The notes under the pieces are model-generated. The model saw nothing but the letters and a program-made list of their open reading frames with translations, was not told the DNA's origin and searched no databases. The position numbers were made by a program, and so were the translations under genes. A stretch of DNA of 64,000 bases from Mycobacterium heidelbergense (GTDB taxonomy: Bacteria; Actinomycetota; Actinomycetes; Mycobacteriales; Mycobacteriaceae): the NCBI RefSeq assembly GCF_010730745.1, contig NZ_AP022615.1, positions 2,790,001-2,854,000 of the forward strand, read 5' to 3'. This document shows positions 34,001 to 43,359 of this stretch, piece after piece. The first letter of the stretch is position 1; the number at the start of each line of letters is the position of its first letter.

Positions 34001-37000
34001 TTAAGCAATGCAGCGCTTTTCGTCCTGGCTCTCGGTGATCAGACCCTCGCTGCGCAGGAACCGGACGAGATTGTCGACCGTCTCGGCCAGGGCCGGCTCT
34101 CGCAGGTGGACCTTGGCCAGCGCGCGAGCCTGCCGGTACCGGGTGTTGCCGTACCGCTTGTCGCGCATCGCCGCGATCTTGTCCGCCGAGCGCGTCAGGA
34201 AATCGACCAGCGGATAAATCGGATCGCGCGGCGTGCACCGGCGGTTCATCTGCTCGGCGAAGGACGGGATGTCGTGGTAGGCAAAGCGATAGCCGTAGCG
34301 CTCGGACAAAACGCGGGTTATGTCCATGAGGTTGTAGTACTCATCTGCGGTCATGTTGAAGACATGACCGCGGACGGCCTCGGCCGGCAGATCCATCAGC
34401 GCGACAATGTGATCCGCGATCAGGTCCGCCGGCAGCAGGCTGAGCTGGTTGAGCGCGTTGGCGGCGATGCCGTGCTCGATCATGAACGCCATGGTGCGCA
34501 CCAGGATGTCGTCCTGACTCCCGAAACCCGCGCTGGTGGGAGAGATCAACGAGGGCCGGTAGATGCGCACGTCGAGCCCCTGCCGCCGCGCGGCCAGCGC
34601 CAGCTGCTCGCCAACCCACTTGGTCTGCGAGTAGCCGAAGTCCAGCGCGTTCATCTCCGCGTTCGCGTCGGACTCTCCGACGACCAGCTTGACGCTCCAC
34701 CCGTAGATAAAGGTGCTCGAAACCAGATGGAAGGTCTTCCGGTGCGCGGTCATGGCCAGGCGCAAAAGCTCGTGCGTACCAACCACGTTGGCGGGCCGCA
34801 GGGCGTCGTAGGTCCGCACGTAGTTGACCAGGGCGCCGTTGTGGACGACGGCGTCGACGCTCTCGGCCAGTCGCTGGAACGTCGCCTCACCGATCCCCAG
34901 GTGAGGCTCGGCGAGGTCGCCGCAGACCACCCGCACCCGCGCCCTCACCTCGGCTTCGAAAGCCGGCGACCATAGCTGGGCCCGGCGCAGCGACGCGACG
35001 ATCCGGTCCAGGCCGTGTGCGGCGTCGGTCGCGCGGACCAGCGCGTGGAGGGTGTAGGGGGTCCGCGCGAGCAGGCTGCTCAGCAGGAACGGTCCCAGGA
35101 ACCCGGTCGCGCCGGTCAGCAGGATGTCGCTCGGCGCGCCGGGTCTCGCCGGCGGGAGAGCCGGTAGGGGCAGCCGCGCGTCGGCACGCATCTGCGCGGC
35201 CTCGTGTGCCTCGTACTCGGTGGAAATCTGATCGAGCGCCTGCCGCAGCGCATCCAGCGGCTGCTCGGACCCCTCGCCGAATTGCCGCATGAGCCCGAAG
35301 AACTCGGCGACACTTAGGCGCTGCAGCAGGCGCGTATTGACCTCGTCGGCCAGCTGCCCGGCGCCATGCTCTTCCAGCAGGGCCTGCAGGTCCGCCCGGA
35401 GCTCGGCCAGCGCCAGTGAGTCGATGCCGAGATCGGCGAAGGAGCAGTCCTCCTGCCCGGTGAGGTCGTAGCTCTCGATCAGATGGCGGAAGCGGTCGAG
35501 CGGACCCGCGCCCGGCCCTTCATGCGTCTGGTGGGCCATCGGGTTAACCCAGCCGGCCAGCACGGGCAGCTTGTCGTCCAGCCAGAACCGGCGGGTGTCC
35601 GCGCGCCTGATCTTTCCCGAGGTGGTCTTGGGAATGCTGCGCTGCGGCACGAACAGGATCGTGTGTGGGTCGACGTGGGCGTGCCTGCGGATCGCGCGCG
35701 CCAGGGCCTTGCCGTCGGGCAGCGCGCGCTCGTCCCGCACCTCGGCGACCACGACGAGCGCTTCCTGTTCCTCGCGCTCGACCGAGAAGGCGGCGACGCA
35801 GCCGCCACGGACTTGCGCGGCCGACCGTTCCACGACGGCCTCGACGTCCGAGGGGTAGCAGTTCACGCCTCGGACGATGATCAGGTCCTTGCTGCGGCCG
35901 CAGACGAACAGCTCGCCCTCATACAGGAAGCCGAGGTCGCCCGTCCGCAGATAGGTGCGGTCGTCACCCGGGATGCGGGCCCCGAACGTCTCCGCGGTGA
36001 GCTCGGGACGGTGCCAGTAGCCGCCGCCCTTGGACGGTCCGTCCACCCAAATCTCGCCGACCCGGCCCTCACCCAGGGCCCGCCGGGATTGGGGATCGAC
36101 GATGCGGACCACGTTCTCGTCCAAGGGCTTGCCGCAGCTCACCACGGGGGCCTGGTTGCTGTTCTGAGGCATGGCCTTCTCGACCCGCGCGAGATTCTTC
36201 TCCAGCGCGCGCTTGTTCAGGGCCAGGGTCTGGCGCCCCCGCATGGACACGATCAGCGTGTTTTCGGCCATGCCGTAAGCGCCGAGCAGTGCGTCGGGTC
36301 GCAGTCCGTAGGGAGCGAAGCGCTCTCGGAAGCGGGCGAAGGTCTTGGCCCGCAAGGGCTCTGCCCCGATGACCATGCTGTCGAGGCTGCTCAGGTCGAT
36401 CCCGGCCAGCTCGGACGCGGGCAGCTTGTCCTCGCGCAGGCAGTACTCGAGGGCGAAGTTCGGCGCCGGCGTGTGGGTGGCGCGCACCTCGCTGATGAGC
36501 CGGAGCCAGGCCGACGGCCGCTTGAGGAAGTCCAGCGGCGACATCGCGTGCGTGGTCCCGCCCGTCAGCAACACGAATAAGTAAGCGGAGATCAAGCCCA
36601 TGTCGTGGTGCTGCGGAAGCCAGGTGGCGCACACTTCGTCGCCGGTGAAGGCCGAGCCGTTGGCGATGACGTTGGCGTGGGTCACGATCACGCCCTTGGG
36701 ATCGCTCGTAGAGCCGGAGGTGTACTGCAGGAAGAGCACCGGACCGGGCGTGTCCGCCACGTGGGCACCGCCGAAGTCCTGCGTGCCATCCGTTCCGAAC
36801 CAGGGCAACTGCGGCGACCGCTCGGTGTCCGGCCAGGGCAGCGCGCCCTGTCGGCGGCCGAGCAGCATGCGGTAGTCGTACTCGAACTGCTTGGTCGACA
36901 GCACCGCCTTCGCCTGGCAGTCCCGCGCGATGAAACTGAGCTTTGCCAGGCCCGCTTCGAACGCCATGGGCAGGGGAGGGCTGACCGGGACGGCGATCAC

Positions 37001-37249
37001 GCCGATGCGCGCGCAGGCGAAGAACGCGGCCGCCATCTCCACCGAGGGCGGGTAAACGAGCAGCGCTCGATCCCCCGGCCGGAGCCCGGCCTCCACGGAC
37101 AAGTAGGCGGCCAGTTCACGCGTCCGCTCGGCGAAGCTCCGATAGGTGTAGTGCTCGATCTCTCGGCCTTCGGCGTCGACGAACCGGAAGAGGGTCTGGT
37201 CCGGCTTCCGCTCTTCCCACATCCGCAAGTAGTCGATAAGTGTCTCCAT
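34001..37249 (-). CDS. FAAL-ACP-thioester reductase (fatty-acid to aldehyde type megasynthase)
   Basis: Protein of 1082 residues. An N-terminal AMP-forming domain (P-loop QYTSGSTSDPKGV at about 178; WLPQHHDMGLI, the signature of fatty acyl-AMP ligases) is followed by an acyl carrier domain (DLGIDSLALAEL, Ser at about 610) and a C-terminal thioester reductase domain (LLTGATGFLGPFL at about 705; YxxxK as YSQTK). It would adenylate a fatty acid, load it on its own carrier and release it as aldehyde or alcohol. ATG 37249 is preferred to TTG 37273. First gene of a four-gene operon. Confidence 0.88.
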   Translation of the reverse strand: METLIDYLRMWEERKPDQTLFRFVDAEGREIEHYTYRSFAERTRELAAYLSVEAGLRPGDRALLVYPPSVEMAAAFFACARIGVIAVPVSPPLPMAFEAGLAKLSFIARDCQAKAVLSTKQFEYDYRMLLGRRQGALPWPDTERSPQLPWFGTDGTQDFGGAHVADTPGPVLFLQYTSGSTSDPKGVIVTHANVIANGSAFTGDEVCATWLPQHHDMGLISAYLFVLLTGGTTHAMSPLDFLKRPSAWLRLISEVRATHTPAPNFALEYCLREDKLPASELAGIDLSSLDSMVIGAEPLRAKTFARFRERFAPYGLRPDALLGAYGMAENTLIVSMRGRQTLALNKRALEKNLARVEKAMPQNSNQAPVVSCGKPLDENVVRIVDPQSRRALGEGRVGEIWVDGPSKGGGYWHRPELTAETFGARIPGDDRTYLRTGDLGFLYEGELFVCGRSKDLIIVRGVNCYPSDVEAVVERSAAQVRGGCVAAFSVEREEQEALVVVAEVRDERALPDGKALARAIRRHAHVDPHTILFVPQRSIPKTTSGKIRRADTRRFWLDDKLPVLAGWVNPMAHQTHEGPGAGPLDRFRHLIESYDLTGQEDCSFADLGIDSLALAELRADLQALLEEHGAGQLADEVNTRLLQRLSVAEFFGLMRQFGEGSEQPLDALRQALDQISTEYEAHEAAQMRADARLPLPALPPARPGAPSDILLTGATGFLGPFLLSSLLARTPYTLHALVRATDAAHGLDRIVASLRRAQLWSPAFEAEVRARVRVVCGDLAEPHLGIGEATFQRLAESVDAVVHNGALVNYVRTYDALRPANVVGTHELLRLAMTAHRKTFHLVSSTFIYGWSVKLVVGESDANAEMNALDFGYSQTKWVGEQLALAARRQGLDVRIYRPSLISPTSAGFGSQDDILVRTMAFMIEHGIAANALNQLSLLPADLIADHIVALMDLPAEAVRGHVFNMTADEYYNLMDITRVLSERYGYRFAYHDIPSFAEQMNRRCTPRDPIYPLVDFLTRSADKIAAMRDKRYGNTRYRQARALAKVHLREPALAETVDNLVRFLRSEGLITESQDEKRCIA

Positions 37250-37879
37250 GGTGGAAGTCACTCCCCCTTCCAAGGTTCGTTGGACGGTCTTAACCGAATC
37301 GATAGAACGCCTTCGTAATCACAATTGATAACCCGAGGGTAGCGCCGTCGATCGATCTCAGGCAAAGAGATTTCGGGTTTTTATGGGCGCTGCACATTAA
37401 GCTCACAGGCTGGACTCAGCTACTAAGCAAAGCTTCACATACCGGAGCCGTGTCCCTCCCCGGCCGGGCGCGCAGTCCAAGGGTTCCGTAGATACCCATA
37501 TCAGTATCTCAGTCCAGAATTTCCAGGCATATATCGTGGTAAATAGGCATAAATACGTTATCACTGAGATACTGATATCCGCGTCTACGTATCCGATGAG
37601 GAGGCCTCCGCGCTACCCCGCTCGGCCGCCATCGTCGTGAGCGGCAAGGGTTGAACCGCAAAGGAAGAATACGCGGTGCTCACCACCCGCGTCCCTTGGT
37701 ATGCCGATATCACAGCAAATGGCGTCGACGCCGCCGGAGCGATTCGCTCAGGCAATACCGGCTCGCCGCCACCGCGGCCGCGTCCGACAAGTTCGGCACA
37801 AACTCATGATCGACGGAGATACTGATACTGACGTACTGACATACGCGGCCCCGGGAAACTGCCGTGGCCGTCGATCACG
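37250..37879. other. Long intergenic region with inverted repeats
   Basis: About 630 bp between the FAAL operon and the lipid kinase gene, which ends at 37880. No credible gene is seen. It holds a perfect 16-bp inverted repeat (37498/37563) and a third partial copy (37816-37827), thus likely the regulatory region for the FAAL operon. Confidence 0.5.
37498..37578. promoter_or_regulatory. Perfect 16-bp inverted repeat upstream of FAAL operon
   Basis: ATATCAGTATCTCAGT (37498-37513) recurs as its exact complement ACTGAGATACTGATAT (37563-37578), 49 bp apart. GAGATACTGATA occurs once more at 37816-37827. The sequence between is AT-rich. Most likely two operator sites for one regulator, or the ends of a tiny transposable element. 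Confidence 0.6.
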
Positions 37880-38899
37880 TCACACGGCCGCGCGTCGCGG
37901 CAGGACGGCAGTTGACGACCCGACCTGCGCGACGCGGATGCGCGGCCCCGCGCGGGCCACCAGCTTGACGATGCCGACGAAACGCTCGCCGTCGATGATC
38001 GGTGACAGCGGCTCGTCCTCGGCCTCGATGATCATCTCGTGCCCGTTGACGTCGCGTATCAGATCGCCGCGCAGCGTGCCGCTTCTGAGCGCGGCGGGAA
38101 AGCGCACGATGATCCTCGAGGGCCTCAGGTTGCCGGCCTGGAAATGCAGCGCACCAGGTTTCTCCGCTTTGGGGAAGAGCCGGAACCCGGCGCCGATATG
38201 GAGGTCGATCGCGCCGGCATGCAGCAGCCTGTGCGTCCGCGTCGGGACCTCCTCGCCGTCGATGACGACGCGGGCCTGCGTCGGAGCGAACAGACTGGTC
38301 GCATAGTTGGGTTTGCCGGTGTGGACGACCTTGTTGCTGACGTAGTCACCGAACGAGCGGGCGAGCACCCGAACGACGTCCGCCCGGCCATGGGTGTGGT
38401 TGCCGTAATACTTCTCGTAGAACCGGTTGCCGACCCCGCCGGCCGCCAGCCCAAAGCACAGGCGGTGGAACGGCGCGCCGTCCGCGCTCTCGCCGTCGAG
38501 TGCCAGCGTGTCCAGGAACATCTCGGGCGGCGGGCGATCCGTCTCGGCGGCAGCCGCCAGCGCGCGCAGAATCGCTTCGGGCCGCCCGCGCACTCGGGCC
38601 TTGCGCGCCACGGCGTTGACGCTGCCCCCGTTGGTGGGCACGAATGTCGGCCAGCGTTCGGGCTCGGTGACGTGTCGCTGGACTTCGTTGATCAACCAGT
38701 TCAGCGACCCGTCGCCGCCGTCACTCACCAGGTGGGTGATCCGCGGAAAGAGCTGCTGCACGGCCGCGCGGAGGTCCTCGACGGACGCGGTTTCGCGCAC
38801 CTCGCCCCAAGGGCCGACGATGCCGCGCAGTTCGGTGGCGCGGTCACCCGCGGCAACGTTCCTGCGCGCGAGCGGATTGACGATGACGCCTAAATACAT
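37880..38899 (-). CDS. Diacylglycerol/sphingosine-kinase-like lipid kinase
   Basis: Protein of 339 residues of the DAGK catalytic domain family. The nucleotide-binding loop SDGGDGSLNW (about 59-68) and the TNGGSVNAVA motif (about 89-98) are typical, followed by a beta-sandwich C-terminal half. It would phosphorylate a lipid alcohol using ATP. The usual GT-rich family motif GTxND is replaced by GGSVNA. Substrate unknown; no partner in the same operon. Confidence 0.8.
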   Translation of the reverse strand: MYLGVIVNPLARRNVAAGDRATELRGIVGPWGEVRETASVEDLRAAVQQLFPRITHLVSDGGDGSLNWLINEVQRHVTEPERWPTFVPTNGGSVNAVARKARVRGRPEAILRALAAAAETDRPPPEMFLDTLALDGESADGAPFHRLCFGLAAGGVGNRFYEKYYGNHTHGRADVVRVLARSFGDYVSNKVVHTGKPNYATSLFAPTQARVVIDGEEVPTRTHRLLHAGAIDLHIGAGFRLFPKAEKPGALHFQAGNLRPSRIIVRFPAALRSGTLRGDLIRDVNGHEMIIEAEDEPLSPIIDGERFVGIVKLVARAGPRIRVAQVGSSTAVLPRRAAV

Positions 38900-39013
38900 C
38901 CGGACGTCCTCGATTCCGCTGCCATCCCAGCACGATACCCGCGATGTCGGCCCTGCCGAGCCGGACCACTGATGCCGTCGGCGCCCTTAAAACCCCCGAT
39001 TAGTGTGGCTGCA

Positions 39014-39895
39014 ATGCCTCAATGGACCGCAGCAGACCTGCCCTCGTTCGCCGGGCGCACCGCCATCGTCACCGGCGCCAGCGGTGGGCTGGGCGAGGTG
39101 ACCGCCCGCGAGCTGGCCCGGGTCGGTGCCCACGTCATCCTGGCCGTGCGCAACACCGACAAGGGTAAGGCCGCCGCCCGGCGCATGACCGGCCCCACGA
39201 CCGGCCGAGTCGAGGTGCGCCAACTCGATCTGCAAAACCTCTCCTCGGTGCGGGACTTCGCCGACGGTGTGGGCACGGTCGACGTTCTGGTCAACAACGC
39301 CGGCATCATGGCCACCAGATACGCGCTCACCGCCGACGGCTTCGAGGGCCAGATCGGCACCAACCATCTCGGTCATTTCGCGCTGACCAACCTGCTGCTG
39401 CCCAAGCTCACCGACCGCGTGGTGACGGTCTCCTCGCTGCTGCACAACATCGGCTACATCAGCCTCAAAGACCTGAACTGGCAGTCCCGGCCGTACTCGG
39501 CGTGGCTGGCCTACGGCCAGTCCAAGCTCGCCAACCTGTTGTTCACCAGCGAGCTGCACCGGCGCCTGGATACCGCCGCCACGTCACTGCGCGCGCTGGC
39601 CGCCCACCCCGGCTGGTCGCACACCAACCTGCAAGGCCACTCGGGCCGCAAATTGACCGACGCGGCGGTATTGGCCGCCGACCGCGTCGTGTCCACCGAT
39701 GCCGACTTCGGCGCCCGGCAGACGCTGTACGCGGCATCGCAGGACCTACCGGGCAACACGTTCGTCGGCCCGCGATTCGGCCTGTACGGCCGCAGCCAGC
39801 CGACCTGGCGAGGCTGGCCGGCCAAGCGGGCAACCACCGCCGCCGCGCTCTGGGAGCTGTCGGAGCAGCTCACCGGCACCAAATTTCCGCTGTAG
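39014..39895 (+). CDS. Short-chain dehydrogenase/reductase
   Basis: SDR of 293 residues with cofactor motif TGASGGLGEVTA, the NNAG motif (LVNNAGIMA), catalytic Ser in VTVSSLLH and YxxxK as YGQSK. It resembles mycobacterial SDRs of the retinol-dehydrogenase/WW-oxidoreductase type. ATG 39014 is chosen as the N-terminus PQWTAADLPSFAGRT is conserved; an ATG at 38972 would add 14 residues. The substrate is not known. Confidence 0.88.
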   Translation: MPQWTAADLPSFAGRTAIVTGASGGLGEVTARELARVGAHVILAVRNTDKGKAAARRMTGPTTGRVEVRQLDLQNLSSVRDFADGVGTVDVLVNNAGIMATRYALTADGFEGQIGTNHLGHFALTNLLLPKLTDRVVTVSSLLHNIGYISLKDLNWQSRPYSAWLAYGQSKLANLLFTSELHRRLDTAATSLRALAAHPGWSHTNLQGHSGRKLTDAAVLAADRVVSTDADFGARQTLYAASQDLPGNTFVGPRFGLYGRSQPTWRGWPAKRATTAAALWELSEQLTGTKFPL

Positions 39896-40041
39896 ACACG
39901 GGTTCGCAACCCGGTCGCTCGCCCGCCCGGTGCGGCCATCGACGCGCCCCTCTCACGGGTCGTGGCTAGATTGGTGGAGTAGTCAGTCAGGCGGTTTCGG
40001 CGCAGTCCTGTGACGCCCGATGCCGGCGGAGAGGTCGGCCC

Positions 40042-40971
40042 ATGTCGGGGACGGATATGGCGGCATTGCTCGCCTTGTGCGCCGCGCTGGCATCCGCGAT
40101 CGGCAACGTGATCCGCCAGCGGTCCGCGCAGGAGGTCACCGACAAACCGGTCGGCCACCTGGCGCTGTTCGGCATGCTGTTGCGTGACACCCGCTGGTGG
40201 CTGGGCGGTGTGGGGGACATCTCCAGTTACTGCCTACTTGCCTGGGCCCTCGACAAGGGCTCGGTGCTGCTGGTCATGTCGCTACAGGTGACGGCGCTGC
40301 TGTTCGCCCTACCGATTTACGCGCGGTTGACCCGCCATCCGGTGAGCCGTCCGGAATGGATGTGGGCGGTGTTGCTGGCCGCGGCGCTGGCGGTCGTCAT
40401 CGCGGTCGGGCAGCCGGCGGGCGGCCAGGAGCGGGCATCGCTGCAAACCTGGGTTGCCGTCGCCGCCGTGCTGGGTCCGCCGCTGGCGTTGTGCCTGCTG
40501 GGTGCCCGGATCTGGTCGGATCGTTCGGTTGCCGCGGTGCTGCTGGCGGCGGTGGCCGGCTCGTTGTTGGCGGTGTTCGCCGTGCTGATGAAGGGCGTCG
40601 TGGACATCGTCGAACACGGGCCCGGCCAGTTGTGGCATACGCCCGAGCTGTATGCCTGGGTGTTCTGCGGGGTCACCGGGATGATCTTTCATCAGTCGGC
40701 GTACCGCGCGGGCGCGCTCACCGCCTCGCTGCCGACGATCATCGTGGCAAAGCCCGTGGTGGGCGGGGTGCTTGGGGTCGTCGTGCTCGGCGAGACCGTG
40801 CGCGCCGGCGGCCCGGAGTGGTTCGTGCTGGCGGCGGCGGCGGCGGTGCTGGTGATCGTCGCGACGGTGGGCCTGGCTCGCGGCGAGGCCGCCACCATGG
40901 CGGCCGGCACGGGGCGCGACGTGAAGGTCGCCGGCCGGCCCGCGGCGCTGTCGCAGGGCTTGAGCGGCTGA
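40042..40971 (+). CDS. EamA/DMT-type membrane transporter
   Basis: Integral membrane protein of 309 residues with about nine to ten helices in two repeats, as in drug/metabolite transporters; VMSLQVTALLFALPIYARL and ASLPTIIVAKPVVGGVLGV sit at equivalent ends of the repeats. The start ATG follows GGAGAGG. Likely an exporter or permease in the inner membrane; the substrate is unknown. It is followed 138 bp later by the PPDK-like gene. Confidence 0.8.
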   Translation: MSGTDMAALLALCAALASAIGNVIRQRSAQEVTDKPVGHLALFGMLLRDTRWWLGGVGDISSYCLLAWALDKGSVLLVMSLQVTALLFALPIYARLTRHPVSRPEWMWAVLLAAALAVVIAVGQPAGGQERASLQTWVAVAAVLGPPLALCLLGARIWSDRSVAAVLLAAVAGSLLAVFAVLMKGVVDIVEHGPGQLWHTPELYAWVFCGVTGMIFHQSAYRAGALTASLPTIIVAKPVVGGVLGVVVLGETVRAGGPEWFVLAAAAAVLVIVATVGLARGEAATMAAGTGRDVKVAGRPAALSQGLSG

Positions 40972-41109
40972 CGAGTTCGGCGTTGCGGCGCGCCTTCGGC
41001 AACTGTCGGCTGATACATCTGGCGTAACGTCAACGTGCTTAAGCTTGCGCCCCTAGCACGGAAGTCGAGCGGCAGGAGAGTCATATGTCATGGCGCGCCG
41101 GGTGGCGCG

Positions 41110-42738
41110 GTGTCTGACGGCGTGGCCGGATTCAGCGCGCCGCCGGTTGTGCGGTTGGGCGGTGATTCGGGGCTGTCGCGGGAGTTGCTGGGAAACAAGG
41201 CGCACGGAATCGAGGTGATGCGCGCCCACGGCATGCCGGTGCCCCCGGCGTTTTGCATCACCACGGAGGTATGTGGACGCTTCCTGGCCGACCCCGACCA
41301 CACCCTCGACGCCGTCTGGGATCAGGTTGTGACGGCGATGGGATGGTTGGAGCGGGAGACGGGCCGCTCGTTTGGCCGCGGGCCGCGACCGTTGCTGGTC
41401 AGCGTGCGCAGCGGCGCCGCGGTGTCGACGCCGGGCATGCTCGATACGGTGCTGAACCTCGGCATCACCGGCGCGGTGCATGACGCGCTAACGGCCGCGT
41501 TCACCGCGAATTTCGCCGACGACACCCGGCGCCGATTTTGCGAGATGTACCGACGAATCGTGCTGGCCGACGACGACGGTGTGGCGGTCCCGGATGACGC
41601 CTATGGCCAGCTGCGCGGCGCGATCGAGGCGGTGTTCCGCTCCTGGAATTCATCGCGGGCACTGACCTATCGGCGCCACCACAACCTTGACGACGTCGGC
41701 GGCACCGCGGTCGTCGTGCAGGCCATGGTTTTCGGGAACTTGGGCGCCTTGTCGGGCACCGGCGTGCTGTTCTCACGCAACCCGATAAGCGGCGCCGACG
41801 AGCCGTTCGGGGAGTGGCTCCCCGGGGGTCAGGGCGACGAGGTGGTGTCGGGGTCCACCGACTGCGAACCCGTCACGGCGTTGCGCGATGAGCAACCCGC
41901 CGTTTACCAGCAGGTGCTCGCGGCGGCACGCAAACTCGAGCAACTCGGCCGCGACGCGCAAGACATCGAGTTCACGGTCGAGGAGGGGCGGCTGTGGCTG
42001 CTGCAAACCCGCACCGCGAAACGCTCGGCTCAGGCCGAGGTGCGGCTGGCGCTGCGGTTCCGCGCCGAGGGACTCATCGATGACGCCGAAGTCCTGCGCC
42101 GCGTGACCCCGGCCCATATCGAGACATTGCTGTTGCCGTCCTTGCGGCCCGCGACCAGAGCGGCCGCGCCGCTGCTGGCCCGCGGTCTGCCGGCCTGCCC
42201 CGGGGTCGCGTGGGGCCGGGCCTATACGGATGTCGAGGCCGCCATCGACGCCGCCGAGGGCGGCGAAGACGTCATCCTGGTGCGGCCGTCGACCAGCCCC
42301 GAGGACGTGGCCGGCATGTTGGCGGCGCGCGGCGTCGTGACGGAGGTGGGCGGCGTCACCTCCCACGCCGCGGTGGTCAGCCGGGAGATAGGGCGCCCGG
42401 CGGTGGTCGGTTGCGGCGCAGGGGCGGCCGCGGCAGTTGCGGGCAAGCTCGTCACCGTCGACGGGGTGGCCGGTGAGGTCAGAGAGGGCGTGTTGGAACT
42501 CGCCGCGTGGTCGGAGCGCGACTCGCCCGACTTGACCGAGCTTGCCGACATCGCCCGCGCCGTCAGCCCATTACGGGCGCACCACGACGGCCCCTATGTC
42601 CGCTTGGACAACGTGTCGCCTTCGGCGGTCAGGGCGGCCCTCGCCGCCGGACACACCGACGTCGTCTCGGTCACGCCGCTCATTGCGATGCTGACCGCGT
42701 TGCATAACGTCGGCCATCCCTCGGAAAACTCTCCGTGA
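41110..42738 (+). CDS. ppdK: PPDK-like phosphotransferase (nucleotide-binding and swivelling domains only)
   Basis: Protein of 542 residues, like Rv1127c. It has the ATP-grasp type nucleotide domain of pyruvate phosphate dikinase and the phosphohistidine domain (GGVTSHAAVVSRE, catalytic His), but no C-terminal PEP/pyruvate TIM-barrel. So it may not interconvert pyruvate and PEP alone; it may act with a partner or as another phosphotransferase. GTG 41110 is the likely start. Its stop overlaps the next gene by 4 bp, the same pair as Rv1127c/Rv1126c. Confidence 0.85.
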   Translation: MSDGVAGFSAPPVVRLGGDSGLSRELLGNKAHGIEVMRAHGMPVPPAFCITTEVCGRFLADPDHTLDAVWDQVVTAMGWLERETGRSFGRGPRPLLVSVRSGAAVSTPGMLDTVLNLGITGAVHDALTAAFTANFADDTRRRFCEMYRRIVLADDDGVAVPDDAYGQLRGAIEAVFRSWNSSRALTYRRHHNLDDVGGTAVVVQAMVFGNLGALSGTGVLFSRNPISGADEPFGEWLPGGQGDEVVSGSTDCEPVTALRDEQPAVYQQVLAAARKLEQLGRDAQDIEFTVEEGRLWLLQTRTAKRSAQAEVRLALRFRAEGLIDDAEVLRRVTPAHIETLLLPSLRPATRAAAPLLARGLPACPGVAWGRAYTDVEAAIDAAEGGEDVILVRPSTSPEDVAGMLAARGVVTEVGGVTSHAAVVSREIGRPAVVGCGAGAAAAVAGKLVTVDGVAGEVREGVLELAAWSERDSPDLTELADIARAVSPLRAHHDGPYVRLDNVSPSAVRAALAAGHTDVVSVTPLIAMLTALHNVGHPSENSP

Positions 42739-43340
42739 TCGAACTCGAAGTGCTGCAAGCGATTCGCCTGAAGGGTCGCGTCAGCCCCGACGATCTGGCG
42801 GCCACCGTCGGCAATGACCGGGCCGCAATCGCCGCGACCGTCGCACGGCTGACCGATTCGGGACTGTTGGTGGGGGAGAAGACGGTGCGCCTGTCTCGGG
42901 AGGGATGGGCCCGGTTGAAAGAGCTCCTGGCGGCGGAACGGCGGGCGGCCGACGGGGATGCGATCGACGCGGCGTATCACGAATTCCGAAGGATAAACCG
43001 GGATTTCAAGGCGTTGGTGACGGACTGGCAACTCAAGGACGGCGAACCCAACGCACATGACGATCCCGATTACGACGCCGCGGTGCTAGCGCGCCTCGAC
43101 GGCATCCATCAGCGTGCCATCCCGATCATCGAGTCCGCCGCGGGCCAGATCCGGCGGCTGTCCGTGTACGCGGACAAGCTGGCCGACGCGTATGCCAAAG
43201 TGCGGCAGGGGGAGACGGCGTGGTTGACCCGGCCGATCGTCGACTCCTACCACACCGTGTGGTTCGAACTGCACGAAGAGCTGATCGGCGCGGCCGGCCT
43301 CACCCGCGAGGGTGAGGCCAAAGCCGGCCATGCCGAGTAG
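42735..43340 (+). CDS. Conserved protein with winged helix (Rv1126c-like)
   Basis: Protein of 201 residues. An N-terminal MarR-like winged helix (VSPDDLAATVGNDRAAIAATVARL) precedes a helical domain rich in charged residues. Overlaps the PPDK-like gene by 4 bp, so the two proteins probably work together, perhaps this one as substrate or regulator of the phosphotransferase. Function not known. Confidence 0.78.
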   Translation: MIELEVLQAIRLKGRVSPDDLAATVGNDRAAIAATVARLTDSGLLVGEKTVRLSREGWARLKELLAAERRAADGDAIDAAYHEFRRINRDFKALVTDWQLKDGEPNAHDDPDYDAAVLARLDGIHQRAIPIIESAAGQIRRLSVYADKLADAYAKVRQGETAWLTRPIVDSYHTVWFELHEELIGAAGLTREGEAKAGHAE

Positions 43341-43359
43341 CGCGCCAACCGACCCGGTA

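Noticed and set aside
35483..36580. 365-residue frame antisense to the FAAL domain
   Set aside because: Shadow of a GC-rich gene; the adenylation motifs are on the other strand.
34001..37249. Naming the 1082-residue protein a carboxylic acid reductase (CAR)
   Set aside because: Domain order is the same, but the WLPQHHDMGLI segment is characteristic of fatty acyl-AMP ligases, so a FAAL-ACP-reductase is the better call.
39896..39920. Hairpin CGGGTT-CGC-AACCCG after the SDR gene as terminator
   Set aside because: Short stem and no following T-run; too weak to call.
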